This document shows positions 1 through 9,695 of a stretch of 64,000 nucleotides of DNA, one piece after another. The translations under genes and the position numbers were made by a program. The number at the start of each line of letters is the position of its first letter. Position 1 is the first letter of the stretch. A model generated the notes under the pieces. That model had not been told where the DNA came from and searched no databases. It worked only from the letters and a program-made list of their open reading frames with translations. The stretch comes from Desulfuromonas sp. DDH964 (GTDB taxonomy: Bacteria; Desulfobacterota; Desulfuromonadia; Desulfuromonadales; DDH964): positions 2,108,001-2,172,000 of the forward strand of contig NZ_CP015080.1 in the NCBI RefSeq assembly GCF_001611275.1, read 5' to 3'.

Positions 1-1172
<1,172 letters not shown>

Positions 1173-1203
1173 CAAAGAAAAACGGAACCCCGCAGGGTTC
1201 CGT
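1173..1203 (-). terminator. Rho-independent terminator of tRNA-Gly, intron target
   Basis: On the minus strand a 9-bp stem (ACGGAACCC pairing with GGGTTCCGT, 4-nt loop) is followed by a T-rich run that leads straight into the intron start at 1172. It lies 11 bases behind the tRNA-Gly CCA end. Confidence 0.85.
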
Positions 1204-1213
1204 TGTGGTTTTC

Positions 1214-1288
<75 letters not shown>

Positions 1289-1303
1289 TCAATGTGGGGG
1301 CGA

Positions 1304-2620
1304 TTATAGGGCTCCCCCCTTTTTTTTGTCAACGGTTTTTTCCTTTAATAAAATCAGAAACTTCCTCGCTTCATCCGGCTTGCGGACGCGCCCTTCCAGC
1401 TCTTCCTGGCGCAACCTGGCCACCAGTTCACCTAGTTGCGGCCCGGGCTGCAGGCCAAAGCAGGAGGCAATCCAGTGGCCGTCGACAAGATCGGGAATTC
1501 GATCTGAAGATCGCAGTTCAAGGTAGGCATCAAGAGCGTCGAGGATCGCTTCCCTGTCCGTCAAGGTCGGCGCCAGAGCAGACGCAAGCAGCAGTTGATC
1601 GACAGGGAAAGGATACTGGTCGGCCCAGCGCGCGAGGGCACGCTGGCCAAGACCTGTGGGTGGAGGTGCTGAAAACCCTGACTCTGAGAGCGGACAGAGA
1701 ATTTGCAGGGCGCGAAGGTTCTCCTGGCCAAGGGCGAGCAGGGCCTCGGCTGAAACGGGATCATGATTACCCGCCCCGAGAACAAGGGCAAGGCGCAGAC
1801 GACCAAGGCGCAGCAGCGAACGACTGACAGGTTGAAACAGCACCGCGGAAACCTGGGGAGAATGACTGCCGAGCCAGTCGATAAAGGTATTGAGGCGCCG
1901 CAGTCCGTCAACGGACTTGGTGAAAAAGCTGCTGGAATCCTGGCGTCCTGGCCCAAAGAGAAAGGGAATGGCGCCGATCTCGCCGAGGAGTTCCACCCCT
2001 CTGGCGACGCTGGTATCGTTGACCAGGCGTACCAGTTCGTCCCCCCTTCGTTCTGCGGCCACCCCGGCAAGCAGACCCGCCTCGGCGGCCGCCCGCTGCC
2101 AGGTCCTCGTTTCCACGCTGAAGTCGAGGGTCGTCGCCAGCCGAACCAATCGCAGGAGGCGCAGAGGATCGGCGCGAAAGGCATAGTCGGCGCAAAGCTG
2201 CAGTTCCCGCCGGGCAATCGCTTCCTCCCCCTGCAGGGGGTCGTAACAACGATGATCAGCAAGGCTGATGGCGATGGCGTTGACGGTAAAGTCGCGGTCG
2301 CGCAGGTCGCCATCGAGGTCGGCGGCGCGAAAAGGGGCAAAATCGAAGGTGAGAACCGCTCCGTCAGGTCCTGTCCAACTCACCCGAGACTGGTTGCGTT
2401 CCCTGTCGAGGAGAAACCAGCGGCCGCCGCACCTCCTGGCGAAGGACCGGGCGAGCTCGGTAGGATCGAAGGGAGTGGCAAAATCAAAATCGGTCACCGA
2501 AAGGTGGAGCCGGGCATTGCGCAGAGCCCCTCCCACCAGGAAGGCTTCGGCAGCTGCGGGAATTGGAAGAAGGGCCTCGGGAATGGGCGGTGTGGCAAGA
2601 AGGCGTTCGAATTCGTCCAT
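1304..2620 (-). CDS. CCA tRNA nucleotidyltransferase / poly(A) polymerase family protein
   Basis: This is a class II nucleotidyltransferase, the family that repairs or adds the CCA end of tRNAs (some members add only CC or only A, and others polyadenylate RNA). The N-terminal head carries FLVGGALRN and the metal-binding TDFDFAT motif, followed by DRDFTVNAIA and a DPLRLLRLVR segment typical of the neck domain. The C-terminal half (about residues 220-438) is helical and less conserved and resembles the HD-like tail of some members. The 438-residue length fits the family. The gene follows tRNA-Gly's neighbourhood but is transcribed towards it. Sequence alone does not show whether it is a full CCA-adding enzyme or an A-adding partner of a split system. 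Confidence 0.85.
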   Translation of the reverse strand: MDEFERLLATPPIPEALLPIPAAAEAFLVGGALRNARLHLSVTDFDFATPFDPTELARSFARRCGGRWFLLDRERNQSRVSWTGPDGAVLTFDFAPFRAADLDGDLRDRDFTVNAIAISLADHRCYDPLQGEEAIARRELQLCADYAFRADPLRLLRLVRLATTLDFSVETRTWQRAAAEAGLLAGVAAERRGDELVRLVNDTSVARGVELLGEIGAIPFLFGPGRQDSSSFFTKSVDGLRRLNTFIDWLGSHSPQVSAVLFQPVSRSLLRLGRLRLALVLGAGNHDPVSAEALLALGQENLRALQILCPLSESGFSAPPPTGLGQRALARWADQYPFPVDQLLLASALAPTLTDREAILDALDAYLELRSSDRIPDLVDGHWIASCFGLQPGPQLGELVARLRQEELEGRVRKPDEARKFLILLKEKTVDKKKGGAL

Positions 2621-2812
2621 GGGATAAATCTAGCACAACCCAGGGGCATTATCGGTGCGGCAGATTATTTGGACGAATTGCCCTGTTCCTGGTCTCGCCC
2701 GAAACCACTCCACGGAGTTAACCAATTCTCTAAGGTCCTGGAACTTATCCCAATAATTTAAAACACCTTTCAATCAACACTACCAAGGCGGCTTCGATTC
2801 TCTGTCAGCACG

Positions 2813-2849
2813 AAAAACGGCCCGCCGGGAATGGCGGGCCGTTTTTGAT
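2813..2849 (-). terminator. Rho-independent terminator after the aminotransferase gene
   Basis: A GC-rich hairpin (ACGGCCCGCC pairing with GGCGGGCCGT) is flanked by A-run and T-run on opposite sides, so it could work in both directions. It lies just downstream of the minus-strand aminotransferase gene. The rest of 2621-2867 shows no gene. Confidence 0.85.
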
Positions 2850-2867
2850 CCACTGAGAGCTTCCCGG

Positions 2868-4172
2868 TCAGGCGAGATCTTTGGCCGCCTGGAAGATGAT
2901 ATCGAAAAGTTCCTGGATATCGTTTTCGGCGATGCAGGAGAAGGCGATACGCAGGTCGGTCTTGCCGATGGAGATCGTACCGACGCCATACTTGTCGAGC
3001 AGATGAACCCGCAACTGCTCGGCATCGACGCTCTTCAGCTTCAGACACATGAAATAACCGGAGTTGAAGGGGTAGTAACTCCAGGCACTGTCGTATTTGC
3101 CGCTGTCGAGAACCTGCTTCGTTTTCAGGGCGCGCCCCTTCATGACCTGGAATTTTTCTTCCTTCTGGGCCAGGAACTGGGTAGAGCGCAGCGCCTCGAT
3201 GACGAAGGTCTGCGAGGGGTGCGGACAGTTGGAGATCTTGGCGCGGATGATCCCCATGGTCTTCTTCTCGAGGGCGGCGAGCACCTGCGCGCTCTCCCCC
3301 TGGTTGCCGTCGGCGAAAGTGATGAAGCCGGTACGGAAACCCCAGACGAACTCCTCCTTGGTGGCACCGTCCAGCTTGACAGCGAGAATCCGCGGATGGA
3401 GATTGGCGAGCTTGCCGAAGAGCGATTCCTTCATGCAGTCTTCGTAGAAGAGGCCGAAGTAGGCATCGTCGGTCACCGCGACAATATTACTGCCGCTTTG
3501 CGCAACTTCGAGGATTGCTGCCACCAGGGCATCCCCTTCGGCGACGGTCGGCGTGTAACCGCTCGGGTTGTTCGGGAAGTTGAGCAGGACCACTGCCTTC
3601 CCCTTCTCGGCAGCACTGTTTTTCAGCACCGCCTTGAAAGCCTCGACGTCGTAGCCACCGGCGACGGTGAAGGTCGGATGCTTCTTGATGATACCGCCGT
3701 TGCAGGTGCCGAAGGTCAGGTTGTAGTTCCCCCACAGCATGTCGGGGAGGACGATGTGGTCACCGGTGCCGACAAACATGTCGCCGACGATCGAAAGACC
3801 ATGAGTCAGGGCGTTGGTCACCACCGGGTTGGAGAAGTGCTTGCCGGCCATGCTCGGGTTCTCGCGCAGCATCTTCTCCCGCCAGAGGCTGCGCAGTTCC
3901 GGTTTCCCGGCCGGCGGCGCGTAGGGGTAGATATCCTTGGGGTCGAAGGCGGAGAGTTTTTCGTGGATGCACTGCAGGTACATCGGGCCGCCCTTTTCGG
4001 TGGCGATGCCGATGGTGGCGTTGAACTTGTGGGCCTTGTCCTTGGCCTCGGCCGACTGGGTCAGAATCCCCTTGGGGAAGAAGAGGTTCTTGCCGAGGTC
4101 CGAAAGCATCTCCAGGACGTAAGGGTTCTGTTTGGCAATCTGTTCGTTGAGCTCTTGAGCCAGCGGATTCAT
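2868..4172 (-). CDS. PLP-dependent aminotransferase, class I/II (aspartate/aromatic type)
   Basis: This is a fold-type I aminotransferase that moves an amino group between an amino acid and a 2-oxoacid through pyridoxal phosphate. The start at 4172 is chosen because GGAGGAGC lies just upstream; the frame extends further 5' without a better signal. Visible motifs, by residue, are NNPSGYTP at 201-208, DDAYFG at 235-240, and the likely Schiff-base lysine in GATKEEFVWGFR at about K272, with R280 as a phosphate or substrate arginine. The length of 434 residues is normal. The substrate cannot be read from sequence; aspartate or an aromatic amino acid is most likely. It appears monocistronic with its own terminator. 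Confidence 0.85.
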   Translation of the reverse strand: MNPLAQELNEQIAKQNPYVLEMLSDLGKNLFFPKGILTQSAEAKDKAHKFNATIGIATEKGGPMYLQCIHEKLSAFDPKDIYPYAPPAGKPELRSLWREKMLRENPSMAGKHFSNPVVTNALTHGLSIVGDMFVGTGDHIVLPDMLWGNYNLTFGTCNGGIIKKHPTFTVAGGYDVEAFKAVLKNSAAEKGKAVVLLNFPNNPSGYTPTVAEGDALVAAILEVAQSGSNIVAVTDDAYFGLFYEDCMKESLFGKLANLHPRILAVKLDGATKEEFVWGFRTGFITFADGNQGESAQVLAALEKKTMGIIRAKISNCPHPSQTFVIEALRSTQFLAQKEEKFQVMKGRALKTKQVLDSGKYDSAWSYYPFNSGYFMCLKLKSVDAEQLRVHLLDKYGVGTISIGKTDLRIAFSCIAENDIQELFDIIFQAAKDLA

Positions 4173-4405
4173 GCGCTCCTCCCTGGGCGGTTGATAATTG
4201 CGAACCGGCAGTGCCGCTCGCCGGGAGGCTATTAAATCAGGCCAATCCACGGCTGTCAACGGGAATCACGCCCGGCCTTTCGCCGCCTCCGGTCCGGCCC
4301 CCTGGCCTGTGCCCAAGGATAGCTGGCTCCAGCTCATGACAATGACCCATTGCTGTCCTATTCGGGCCGTGATAGATTTTCGCCAATTCATTCTTTGGGG
4401 GAGAG

Positions 4406-5299
4406 ATGCTCTTCGTTCAGGTCATTCTGCCGGTTTTTCTCATCATCCTGGCCGGCTTCACCCTCGAAAAAGTCGCCCGGCCGGACTTCAAAACTCTCAC
4501 CGACTGTTCCCTCTATCTCTTCACCCCGGCCCTGGTTTTTTCTTCCCTGATGCGCCAGGAACTCCATCTGGAACTGGCCGGGAATCTTTTTTTCTTCATG
4601 CTCATCTACACTGCAGCCCTGTGGATCCTGAGCACGGTCGTCTCCCGCCTGCTCCATTTTGACGGCGACACCCGTAGCGCCCTGGCCCTGACCACCGTCG
4701 TCATGAATGTCGGCAACTACGGCCTCCCCCTCGCCTACTTCGCCTTCGGCGACCAGGGCCTGACCGTCTCGGTCCTAACCTTCGTGATGTTCAACCTTCC
4801 CCTCGGCACCATCGCCATCGTCATCGCTCAGGGGAGCAAGGCTCCCATTGGCGCTGCCTTGGCCAATACCCTGCGTATCCCGATCTTTCATGGGGTGCTG
4901 CTGGCGATCTTCATAAAAGCTCTCGGCTGGGACCTCCCCACTACACTGTTGCGCCCGTTTGAGCTCCTCGGCCAGGCCGCCATCCCCCTGATGCTCGTGC
5001 TTCTCGGCATGCAACTGGCCCGCACCAGAACCCTGGTCCAGCCTCTCTTTTTGACCCTTTCCTCCTGCCTGCGCCTGGTTGTCGCGCCACTTCTCGCCTG
5101 GGTTATCACCTCTCTGCTCGGCATCCACGGCCTGCCGCGAGCTGTCGTGATCCTGCAGACCAGTACCTCTTCCGCGGTCCTCCCCCTCCTTTACGCCGTC
5201 CGCTTCGGTACCCGGCCCGACCTGGTGGCGAGCGCCATTTTCGTCTCCACGCTCCTCAGTGCAGCAACGCTTACCGTTCTTCTCTACCTCCTGCGCTAA
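4406..5299 (+). CDS. AEC-family transporter (auxin efflux carrier-like permease)
   Basis: A 297-residue integral membrane protein with about ten hydrophobic segments in two halves, as in the AEC/bile-acid transporter superfamily. Typical stretches are LYLFTPALVFSSL in the first half and VMNVGNYGLPLAYFAFG around residues 100-116, whose glycine/proline break is characteristic. A good ribosome site (GGGGGAGAG) precedes the ATG. Bacterial members export or import small carboxylates such as malate or malonate, but the substrate here is unknown. It is the only plus-strand gene in the left core region and stands alone, so its upstream region (4173-4405) should hold divergent promoters for it and the aminotransferase. 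Confidence 0.85.
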   Translation: MLFVQVILPVFLIILAGFTLEKVARPDFKTLTDCSLYLFTPALVFSSLMRQELHLELAGNLFFFMLIYTAALWILSTVVSRLLHFDGDTRSALALTTVVMNVGNYGLPLAYFAFGDQGLTVSVLTFVMFNLPLGTIAIVIAQGSKAPIGAALANTLRIPIFHGVLLAIFIKALGWDLPTTLLRPFELLGQAAIPLMLVLLGMQLARTRTLVQPLFLTLSSCLRLVVAPLLAWVITSLLGIHGLPRAVVILQTSTSSAVLPLLYAVRFGTRPDLVASAIFVSTLLSAATLTVLLYLLR

Positions 5300-5331
5300 A
5301 ATAAAAAGGACGAGGCCAGGGCCTCGTCCGA
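5300..5331 (-). terminator. Terminator of the cytochrome/porin operon
   Basis: On the minus strand GGACGAGGCC pairs with GGCCTCGTCC and is followed by a T-rich tail. It lies 44 bp after the solute-binding-protein gene and 9 bp from the end of the convergent AEC gene. Confidence 0.8.
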
Positions 5332-5374
5332 GAAAAGAACATAAAAGCGGCGCCATGGCCGCCTCAACAGAAGC

Positions 5375-6343
5375 TTATTTGACCACCCGCGTTGCTACGC
5401 TCAGGGCCTGGAACGGGACGGTGAGATTCAGTTCCTTGGCGACCTTCATGTTGATCACCAGTGCAACCTTCTTCGGGGTACGCACCGGCAGGGCAAGGGC
5501 TTTCTGCATCCCGGTCAGAATCTGCAGTGCATGTACCCCGACCAGCTGTCCCTGTTCCGTCGGGTCGGCTTCGAGGGTGATCAGGCCCCCCAGGTCGCTG
5601 AGCCCTGGTATCTGGGAAAGAACCGGCAGCTTGTTTTTGGCGGCGATAGCGAGAATCTCGGGGAGTTGCATCTGCAACAAGGCGCTATCGGCGACGAAGA
5701 GCGCGTCGACCCGAGAACAGAGATCCTCACAGCTTTTCCCCAACGTGTTTGCCTTGCCAACCCCCTGGCGCTCGACTTTCAGCCCCAGATGCGTCGCGGC
5801 ATTTTCGAGATCATCGACCTGCAGAACCGCACCGGGATCGTCGGGACTGAAGAGGGCACCGATCCGTTTCCCCTTGGAAATATCGACGTAGGTTCGCAAC
5901 AGGGTTTCAACGGGAGTTTTACTGCTGACTCCGCTGATATCACCGCCCGGAACAGCAAGATCCTTGACGAGACCAAGACGCACCGGATCGTAGACATCCG
6001 CGAAAAGAACCGGTAGCCGGCGCGCTTCGCGCTTGGCAACCAGGGAGGCCGGGGCGCCATAGGTGATAATCAGATCGGCATTGACACCAACGGCCTTGCG
6101 GATACTGTTGGCCCAGGAAATCGGGTCGGGGTTGGGAGTTTGGGTGTAAACTTCGACCTTGCTTTCATCCAGGCCGCCAGCCCGCAGGATTTTCATGAAG
6201 GCTTCCTGGGCTTGCTGATAGCGTGGAAGGTCTCCGGTAATAATGACCGCGACAAACTTGCCCCCGGCTGCGGCCGGTCTCGGGATGACCGGCAACAGCA
6301 ACAGCGCAAGGAGCAGAAGCAGAAGCTTTTTAGAATATTTCAT
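5375..6343 (-). CDS. ABC transporter substrate-binding protein (TrpX/PF04392-like)
   Basis: A secreted periplasmic-binding-protein fold of 322 residues. It starts with a clear signal peptide (two lysines, a long leucine run, then a proline-alanine stretch ending near residue 27). The motifs VEVYTQTPNPDPISW and DLIITYGAPA and the two-lobed alternating helix/strand pattern match the family of unassigned ABC substrate-binding proteins. No ATPase or permease gene is adjacent. It lies 34 bp behind the porin gene on the same strand and ends the operon, so its ligand may relate to the electron-transfer complex rather than to uptake. That last point is inference. Confidence 0.75.
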   Translation of the reverse strand: MKYSKKLLLLLLALLLLPVIPRPAAAGGKFVAVIITGDLPRYQQAQEAFMKILRAGGLDESKVEVYTQTPNPDPISWANSIRKAVGVNADLIITYGAPASLVAKREARRLPVLFADVYDPVRLGLVKDLAVPGGDISGVSSKTPVETLLRTYVDISKGKRIGALFSPDDPGAVLQVDDLENAATHLGLKVERQGVGKANTLGKSCEDLCSRVDALFVADSALLQMQLPEILAIAAKNKLPVLSQIPGLSDLGGLITLEADPTEQGQLVGVHALQILTGMQKALALPVRTPKKVALVINMKVAKELNLTVPFQALSVATRVVK

Positions 6344-6377
6344 AACATTTCACCTGTTGACCCGTTCGCCACTGAAT

Positions 6378-8426
6378 TTACCAGGCTTTGGCTACAGACA
6401 GGGTCACCGTCTGCGCCGACCCATCGAATTCGTCTCCCAGCTGATCCTGATATTTGTCATAGCTGTAACGCGCCGAGCAGGTCCAGGTATCGACGGGCTC
6501 CCAATCGAGGCCGGCGAGAATACCCATCTGGCGCGTGTCAAGAGCTGATAGTTCCCGCAGACCGTCGCTGTTGACCGTAAAGGCGGTCGTGTTCACGGCT
6601 GCCGGATTGAAACCGGTCATCTGCAGATCGAATTGGGGGTTGAAACGGGCTTTTGACCAGGAAATGTGACCTTCACTGAGGAACGCCAGGCGTTGGGCGA
6701 TTTGCCAATTGGCGGCAAAGACAGCACTGTGAACGTGCTGGGTATATTCCACACTGTCGTCGGGCACAACCAGGTTGTTGGCCGAATCCATACCGAAAAC
6801 CAGGTCCTGGACAATCCGGTTCCGGATATAGCCGTAGCTCAGGGTGCAATGGATGCGATCTTTGGGGGTAAACCAAATGCCGGCGCCGATATTGTCGTCT
6901 TCACTGCGCCGATGAATCGGATATTCGGTTTCAATTCCAGGGGTGGCCGAAGGTTGGAAGATGCTGTGCTCGTCGTTGCGCGCCCGGGCGACCTGGCCGT
7001 TGAGAGAGAGCCCCCAGGAGCCGGTGGACGGCATCCAGGTCAGGCCGGCAAACCCTTCATGCCCCCGGGCTACGGTGGTGGCATAGGCAGGATCGTCAGA
7101 GATCCGATACTGGTACCAGGTGTTGAGTTTCAAACCCCTGACGGCAGTGGGGTGGACGTAGGCGCTGAGGCGCAACCGGTTCCGCGTCTCCTTCTCAGGC
7201 AACAGCCAGATCCCGGTTTCACCTGCGGCCCCGGTATTGCTGCGATCGATATCTTCACGCCGGAGGTCGGCCTTGAGGGCGATCTGCCGGTTCGGGCGCC
7301 AGGTACCGGTGGCATTGTAGACCGCGGTCGTCAGGTCGATACTGTCGCGCACCGCGATGGACGGCAGGGCATTGGCACCGGCCGTATTGGGCGGCGTGGT
7401 GAGATCGGTCAAAACCTGAACGTCCGTATTGCCGGCATTCATGTCGAGGAGCCGGTACCGCAGGTTGAAGGTCAGGTTGGGAGCGGGAATGTAGGTGACA
7501 TCCCCGCTGGTCTTGATGAAGTCGGTCTCCGCCTCCACCGGCCCGAGGGTATTGATCCGGGACTGGTTGGTCCGGGTGCCGAAGGTAACTGCCGCGGCGC
7601 CGCTCAGTCCGCCGGAGAGCGAGGTGTGGGCCTTGACGGTCGAGGCGACCAGCCGGGAGTCGGGGTTTTCATCATGCACCAGCAGGGCGTCGTCGTTGCT
7701 GGTCCGGTAGCGGTGCTGGTCAAAGGCATCGACCAGGAGCGGTTCCTTGTCCCGGAAGATACGGACCAGCTGTTCGAAGATCAGGTCGATGGGGCCGAGG
7801 TGGGCATCGACGGAGCCGGTAAATTCCTCGGTCACCCGGTTGACGTCCTGGCTCCGGCTCTGCAGGTGACAGCCGTTGCAGCTCTCGTCGAGGAATCGCA
7901 GCTGCTTTTTCCCACGGCGGTCAAGCCGCCAATAGTTGAGGTTGATGTGAGCGGGAAAAGAGGGCAGTTTCCCCCTGACATGGGCGGAAGATTGATGCAC
8001 GTCGAGATGATAATCGTCCCCGGGGTTGAGATCTTCGCGAAACAGGGGGGTGCCGCCGGTCGGGCTGTTGACGGTTTCCAGAGGTGCCGGGTACGGGATG
8101 TGATCGAGGTTGTGGTAAACGCTTTCGCCGAACAGATTGATACGCAGCAAACCTGCCTGGTCAAAGTGGAGTTCACCGCTGTAGTCCTCTTCGTTCAGGT
8201 AAGTCCCTTCAAAAAAGAAGTGACGGCGGCCGGAAAGATCGGAAATTTTGGCGGCGCCAACCAGGGAGTCTTTGAGCTTGTAGTATTCAGCGGCCCGGTT
8301 GGGTTGATCCTGGGAATCTGTAACCCGGTAGCCGAGGGAGAACTTGGCGGTAGTCGTGGCTGCGACCGGTCCAACCGGCAGGAGCAGCGCAGTGGCGAGC
8401 AGGGGAACGATAAGTTTAGCCTTCAC
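6378..8426 (-). CDS. MtrB/PioB-family outer-membrane beta-barrel protein with one heme motif
   Basis: A large porin of the kind that holds a multiheme cytochrome through the outer membrane in porin-cytochrome electron conduits. The GTG at 8426 is preferred because GGGAGG lies 7 bases upstream. A signal peptide covers about residues 1-23. The rest alternates short hydrophobic and polar stretches with repeated aromatic-ending strands, and the protein ends in KAW, a typical barrel C-terminus. Residues 183-187 read CNGCH, a complete heme-c motif unusual for an MtrB barrel but seen in relatives from metal-reducing deltaproteobacteria. The gene lies 46 bp behind the decaheme cytochrome gene. Length is about 682 residues. 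Confidence 0.85.
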   Translation of the reverse strand: MKAKLIVPLLATALLLPVGPVAATTTAKFSLGYRVTDSQDQPNRAAEYYKLKDSLVGAAKISDLSGRRHFFFEGTYLNEEDYSGELHFDQAGLLRINLFGESVYHNLDHIPYPAPLETVNSPTGGTPLFREDLNPGDDYHLDVHQSSAHVRGKLPSFPAHINLNYWRLDRRGKKQLRFLDESCNGCHLQSRSQDVNRVTEEFTGSVDAHLGPIDLIFEQLVRIFRDKEPLLVDAFDQHRYRTSNDDALLVHDENPDSRLVASTVKAHTSLSGGLSGAAAVTFGTRTNQSRINTLGPVEAETDFIKTSGDVTYIPAPNLTFNLRYRLLDMNAGNTDVQVLTDLTTPPNTAGANALPSIAVRDSIDLTTAVYNATGTWRPNRQIALKADLRREDIDRSNTGAAGETGIWLLPEKETRNRLRLSAYVHPTAVRGLKLNTWYQYRISDDPAYATTVARGHEGFAGLTWMPSTGSWGLSLNGQVARARNDEHSIFQPSATPGIETEYPIHRRSEDDNIGAGIWFTPKDRIHCTLSYGYIRNRIVQDLVFGMDSANNLVVPDDSVEYTQHVHSAVFAANWQIAQRLAFLSEGHISWSKARFNPQFDLQMTGFNPAAVNTTAFTVNSDGLRELSALDTRQMGILAGLDWEPVDTWTCSARYSYDKYQDQLGDEFDGSAQTVTLSVAKAW

Positions 8427-8472
8427 AGAAACGCCTCCCAAACAGTTCAAAGATTATCACCGGCAGCGAAGA

Positions 8473-9465
8473 TCAGCGGGCGATGAAACTCCCCTTCCCT
8501 TTTCCGGAAGGAATGTCCGTACCGTGAATGGCTGAATGGCAATCGGTGCAGCGGCTGTAGAAAGCCGGCTTGAAACTGCTCCCGGCCGGAGCATCAACCA
8601 GCGTCGGGTGGTTTTTCTCCTGATGACCGGCGTGGCATTGCATGCAAAGGAAGGGCTGCGCGACCCGCAACAGGTTATTGTTCGGAGTTCCGTGCGGATT
8701 GTGGCAGTTGGTACAATCCTCCGTCACGTCCGCATGTTCGTAAACGAAAGGGCCCTGATATTCCATATGGCATCGCGTGCACATCTCGCGGATGGTCGCC
8801 CCAAGCAGATTATGCTCACCTGCTGTACCGTGCGGATTATGGCAGTCGGTACAACCTATTTTATGCTCGGGAACCGGATGGTGAGAGACATTGCTGAACT
8901 GACTCCGCACCGCCTGATGGCAGTTGTAACAGAGTTCGGCGACGTCATGACGGCTGACCTTTTGTTGCGGTCCCTGGTGCAGTTTGTGACAGGCAAAACA
9001 GGAAACATCGCTGTTGGCATGGTTGCCGGCGTTCCAGTAGTGCAAAACCGGGGTGGATGAGGCCGAGTGGCATTTAAGGCAGATCAGCGACTGCGCCTGG
9101 GCAGGTAATTCCTTGATTTTCAGCAGGGTGTCAAAATCGCACTTTTGCTTCTCATCGATATGAGCGACGGCAAGACTACCCGGGCCGTGGCAGGACTCAC
9201 AGTTGACCAGGGGGAGGCCGGACCCGGCCTCGATCTGCTCGCCGTGAATGGAGGCCTGGAAATTTTTGGCGATGGTGTCGTGTTTGTGGCATTTCACCAG
9301 ACACTGGTCGTTGCCGATATAGTCGGCATCAAGGCGCCCGACGATCATGCGCTCGTAGTCGCGGACCGGGAGCAACGGTTGATCGCTGCGCAGGGTGGCG
9401 AGATCACTGCAGGCTGAAGCCGTCAGTAGAAGAAGGATACCGCACAATAGAGGGAGGGAGCGCAA
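8473..9465 (-). CDS. Decaheme c-type cytochrome, MtrA/DmsE-like, predicted lipoprotein
   Basis: A 330-residue secreted cytochrome. The signal sequence ends in a lipobox-like TASAC (C19). Nine CXXCH motifs lie at about residues 89, 129, 156, 179, 205, 229, 251, 274 and 306. A tenth, at C55-H60, reads CLVKCH, which has three residues between the cysteines (CX3CH) and falls where the first heme of a decaheme protein is expected. CHNPHGT is repeated twice, as in MtrA/DmsE proteins. The protein should carry electrons across the periplasm into the porin encoded next. No surface decaheme (MtrC/OmcB-type) gene is nearby. First gene of a three-gene operon with the porin and a binding protein. Confidence 0.9.
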   Translation of the reverse strand: MRSLPLLCGILLLLTASACSDLATLRSDQPLLPVRDYERMIVGRLDADYIGNDQCLVKCHKHDTIAKNFQASIHGEQIEAGSGLPLVNCESCHGPGSLAVAHIDEKQKCDFDTLLKIKELPAQAQSLICLKCHSASSTPVLHYWNAGNHANSDVSCFACHKLHQGPQQKVSRHDVAELCYNCHQAVRSQFSNVSHHPVPEHKIGCTDCHNPHGTAGEHNLLGATIREMCTRCHMEYQGPFVYEHADVTEDCTNCHNPHGTPNNNLLRVAQPFLCMQCHAGHQEKNHPTLVDAPAGSSFKPAFYSRCTDCHSAIHGTDIPSGKGKGSFIAR

Positions 9466-9509
9466 GGGATAACCTCCTGATTAAAATGCCGGGTCTGGAA
9501 CCAGCCACA

Positions 9510-9546
9510 AATTCTTGCCAAGATATCCTTCCCTTATGCAAGAATT
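9510..9546. promoter_or_regulatory. Inverted repeat upstream of the cytochrome operon, possible operator
   Basis: A perfect 9-bp inverted repeat (AATTCTTGC ... GCAAGAATT) with a 19-bp spacer lies 45-81 bp upstream of the cytochrome start. This is the AT-rich part of a 230-bp gap (9466-9695) that otherwise shows no gene. The position suits a regulator site or promoter region. The regulator is unknown. Confidence 0.45.
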
Positions 9547-9695
9547 ATGAAAATTCAACAACTATCTTTTTTCTTCTGCTATTTCAATTGGTTATACCAG
9601 AGCGCAAAGAAGACAAGGACGAAGATGGGAATCCTCCAGGGATTGCTGTCGGCCTAGGGACGGGGCAATCCGTCATTTCGCAGGGCCCAAATGGC

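Noticed and set aside
6666..8486. A long plus-strand frame of about 600 codons opposite the porin
   Set aside because: It is a GC-rich shadow of the minus-strand porin gene, with no ribosome site and no family resemblance.
9466..9695. A cyclic-dinucleotide (GEMM) riboswitch or sigma-54 promoter before the cytochrome operon
   Set aside because: I could not find the conserved GEMM core, and the GG/GC spacing of the TTGGCAAG region does not fit a -24/-12 promoter; only the inverted repeat is supported.
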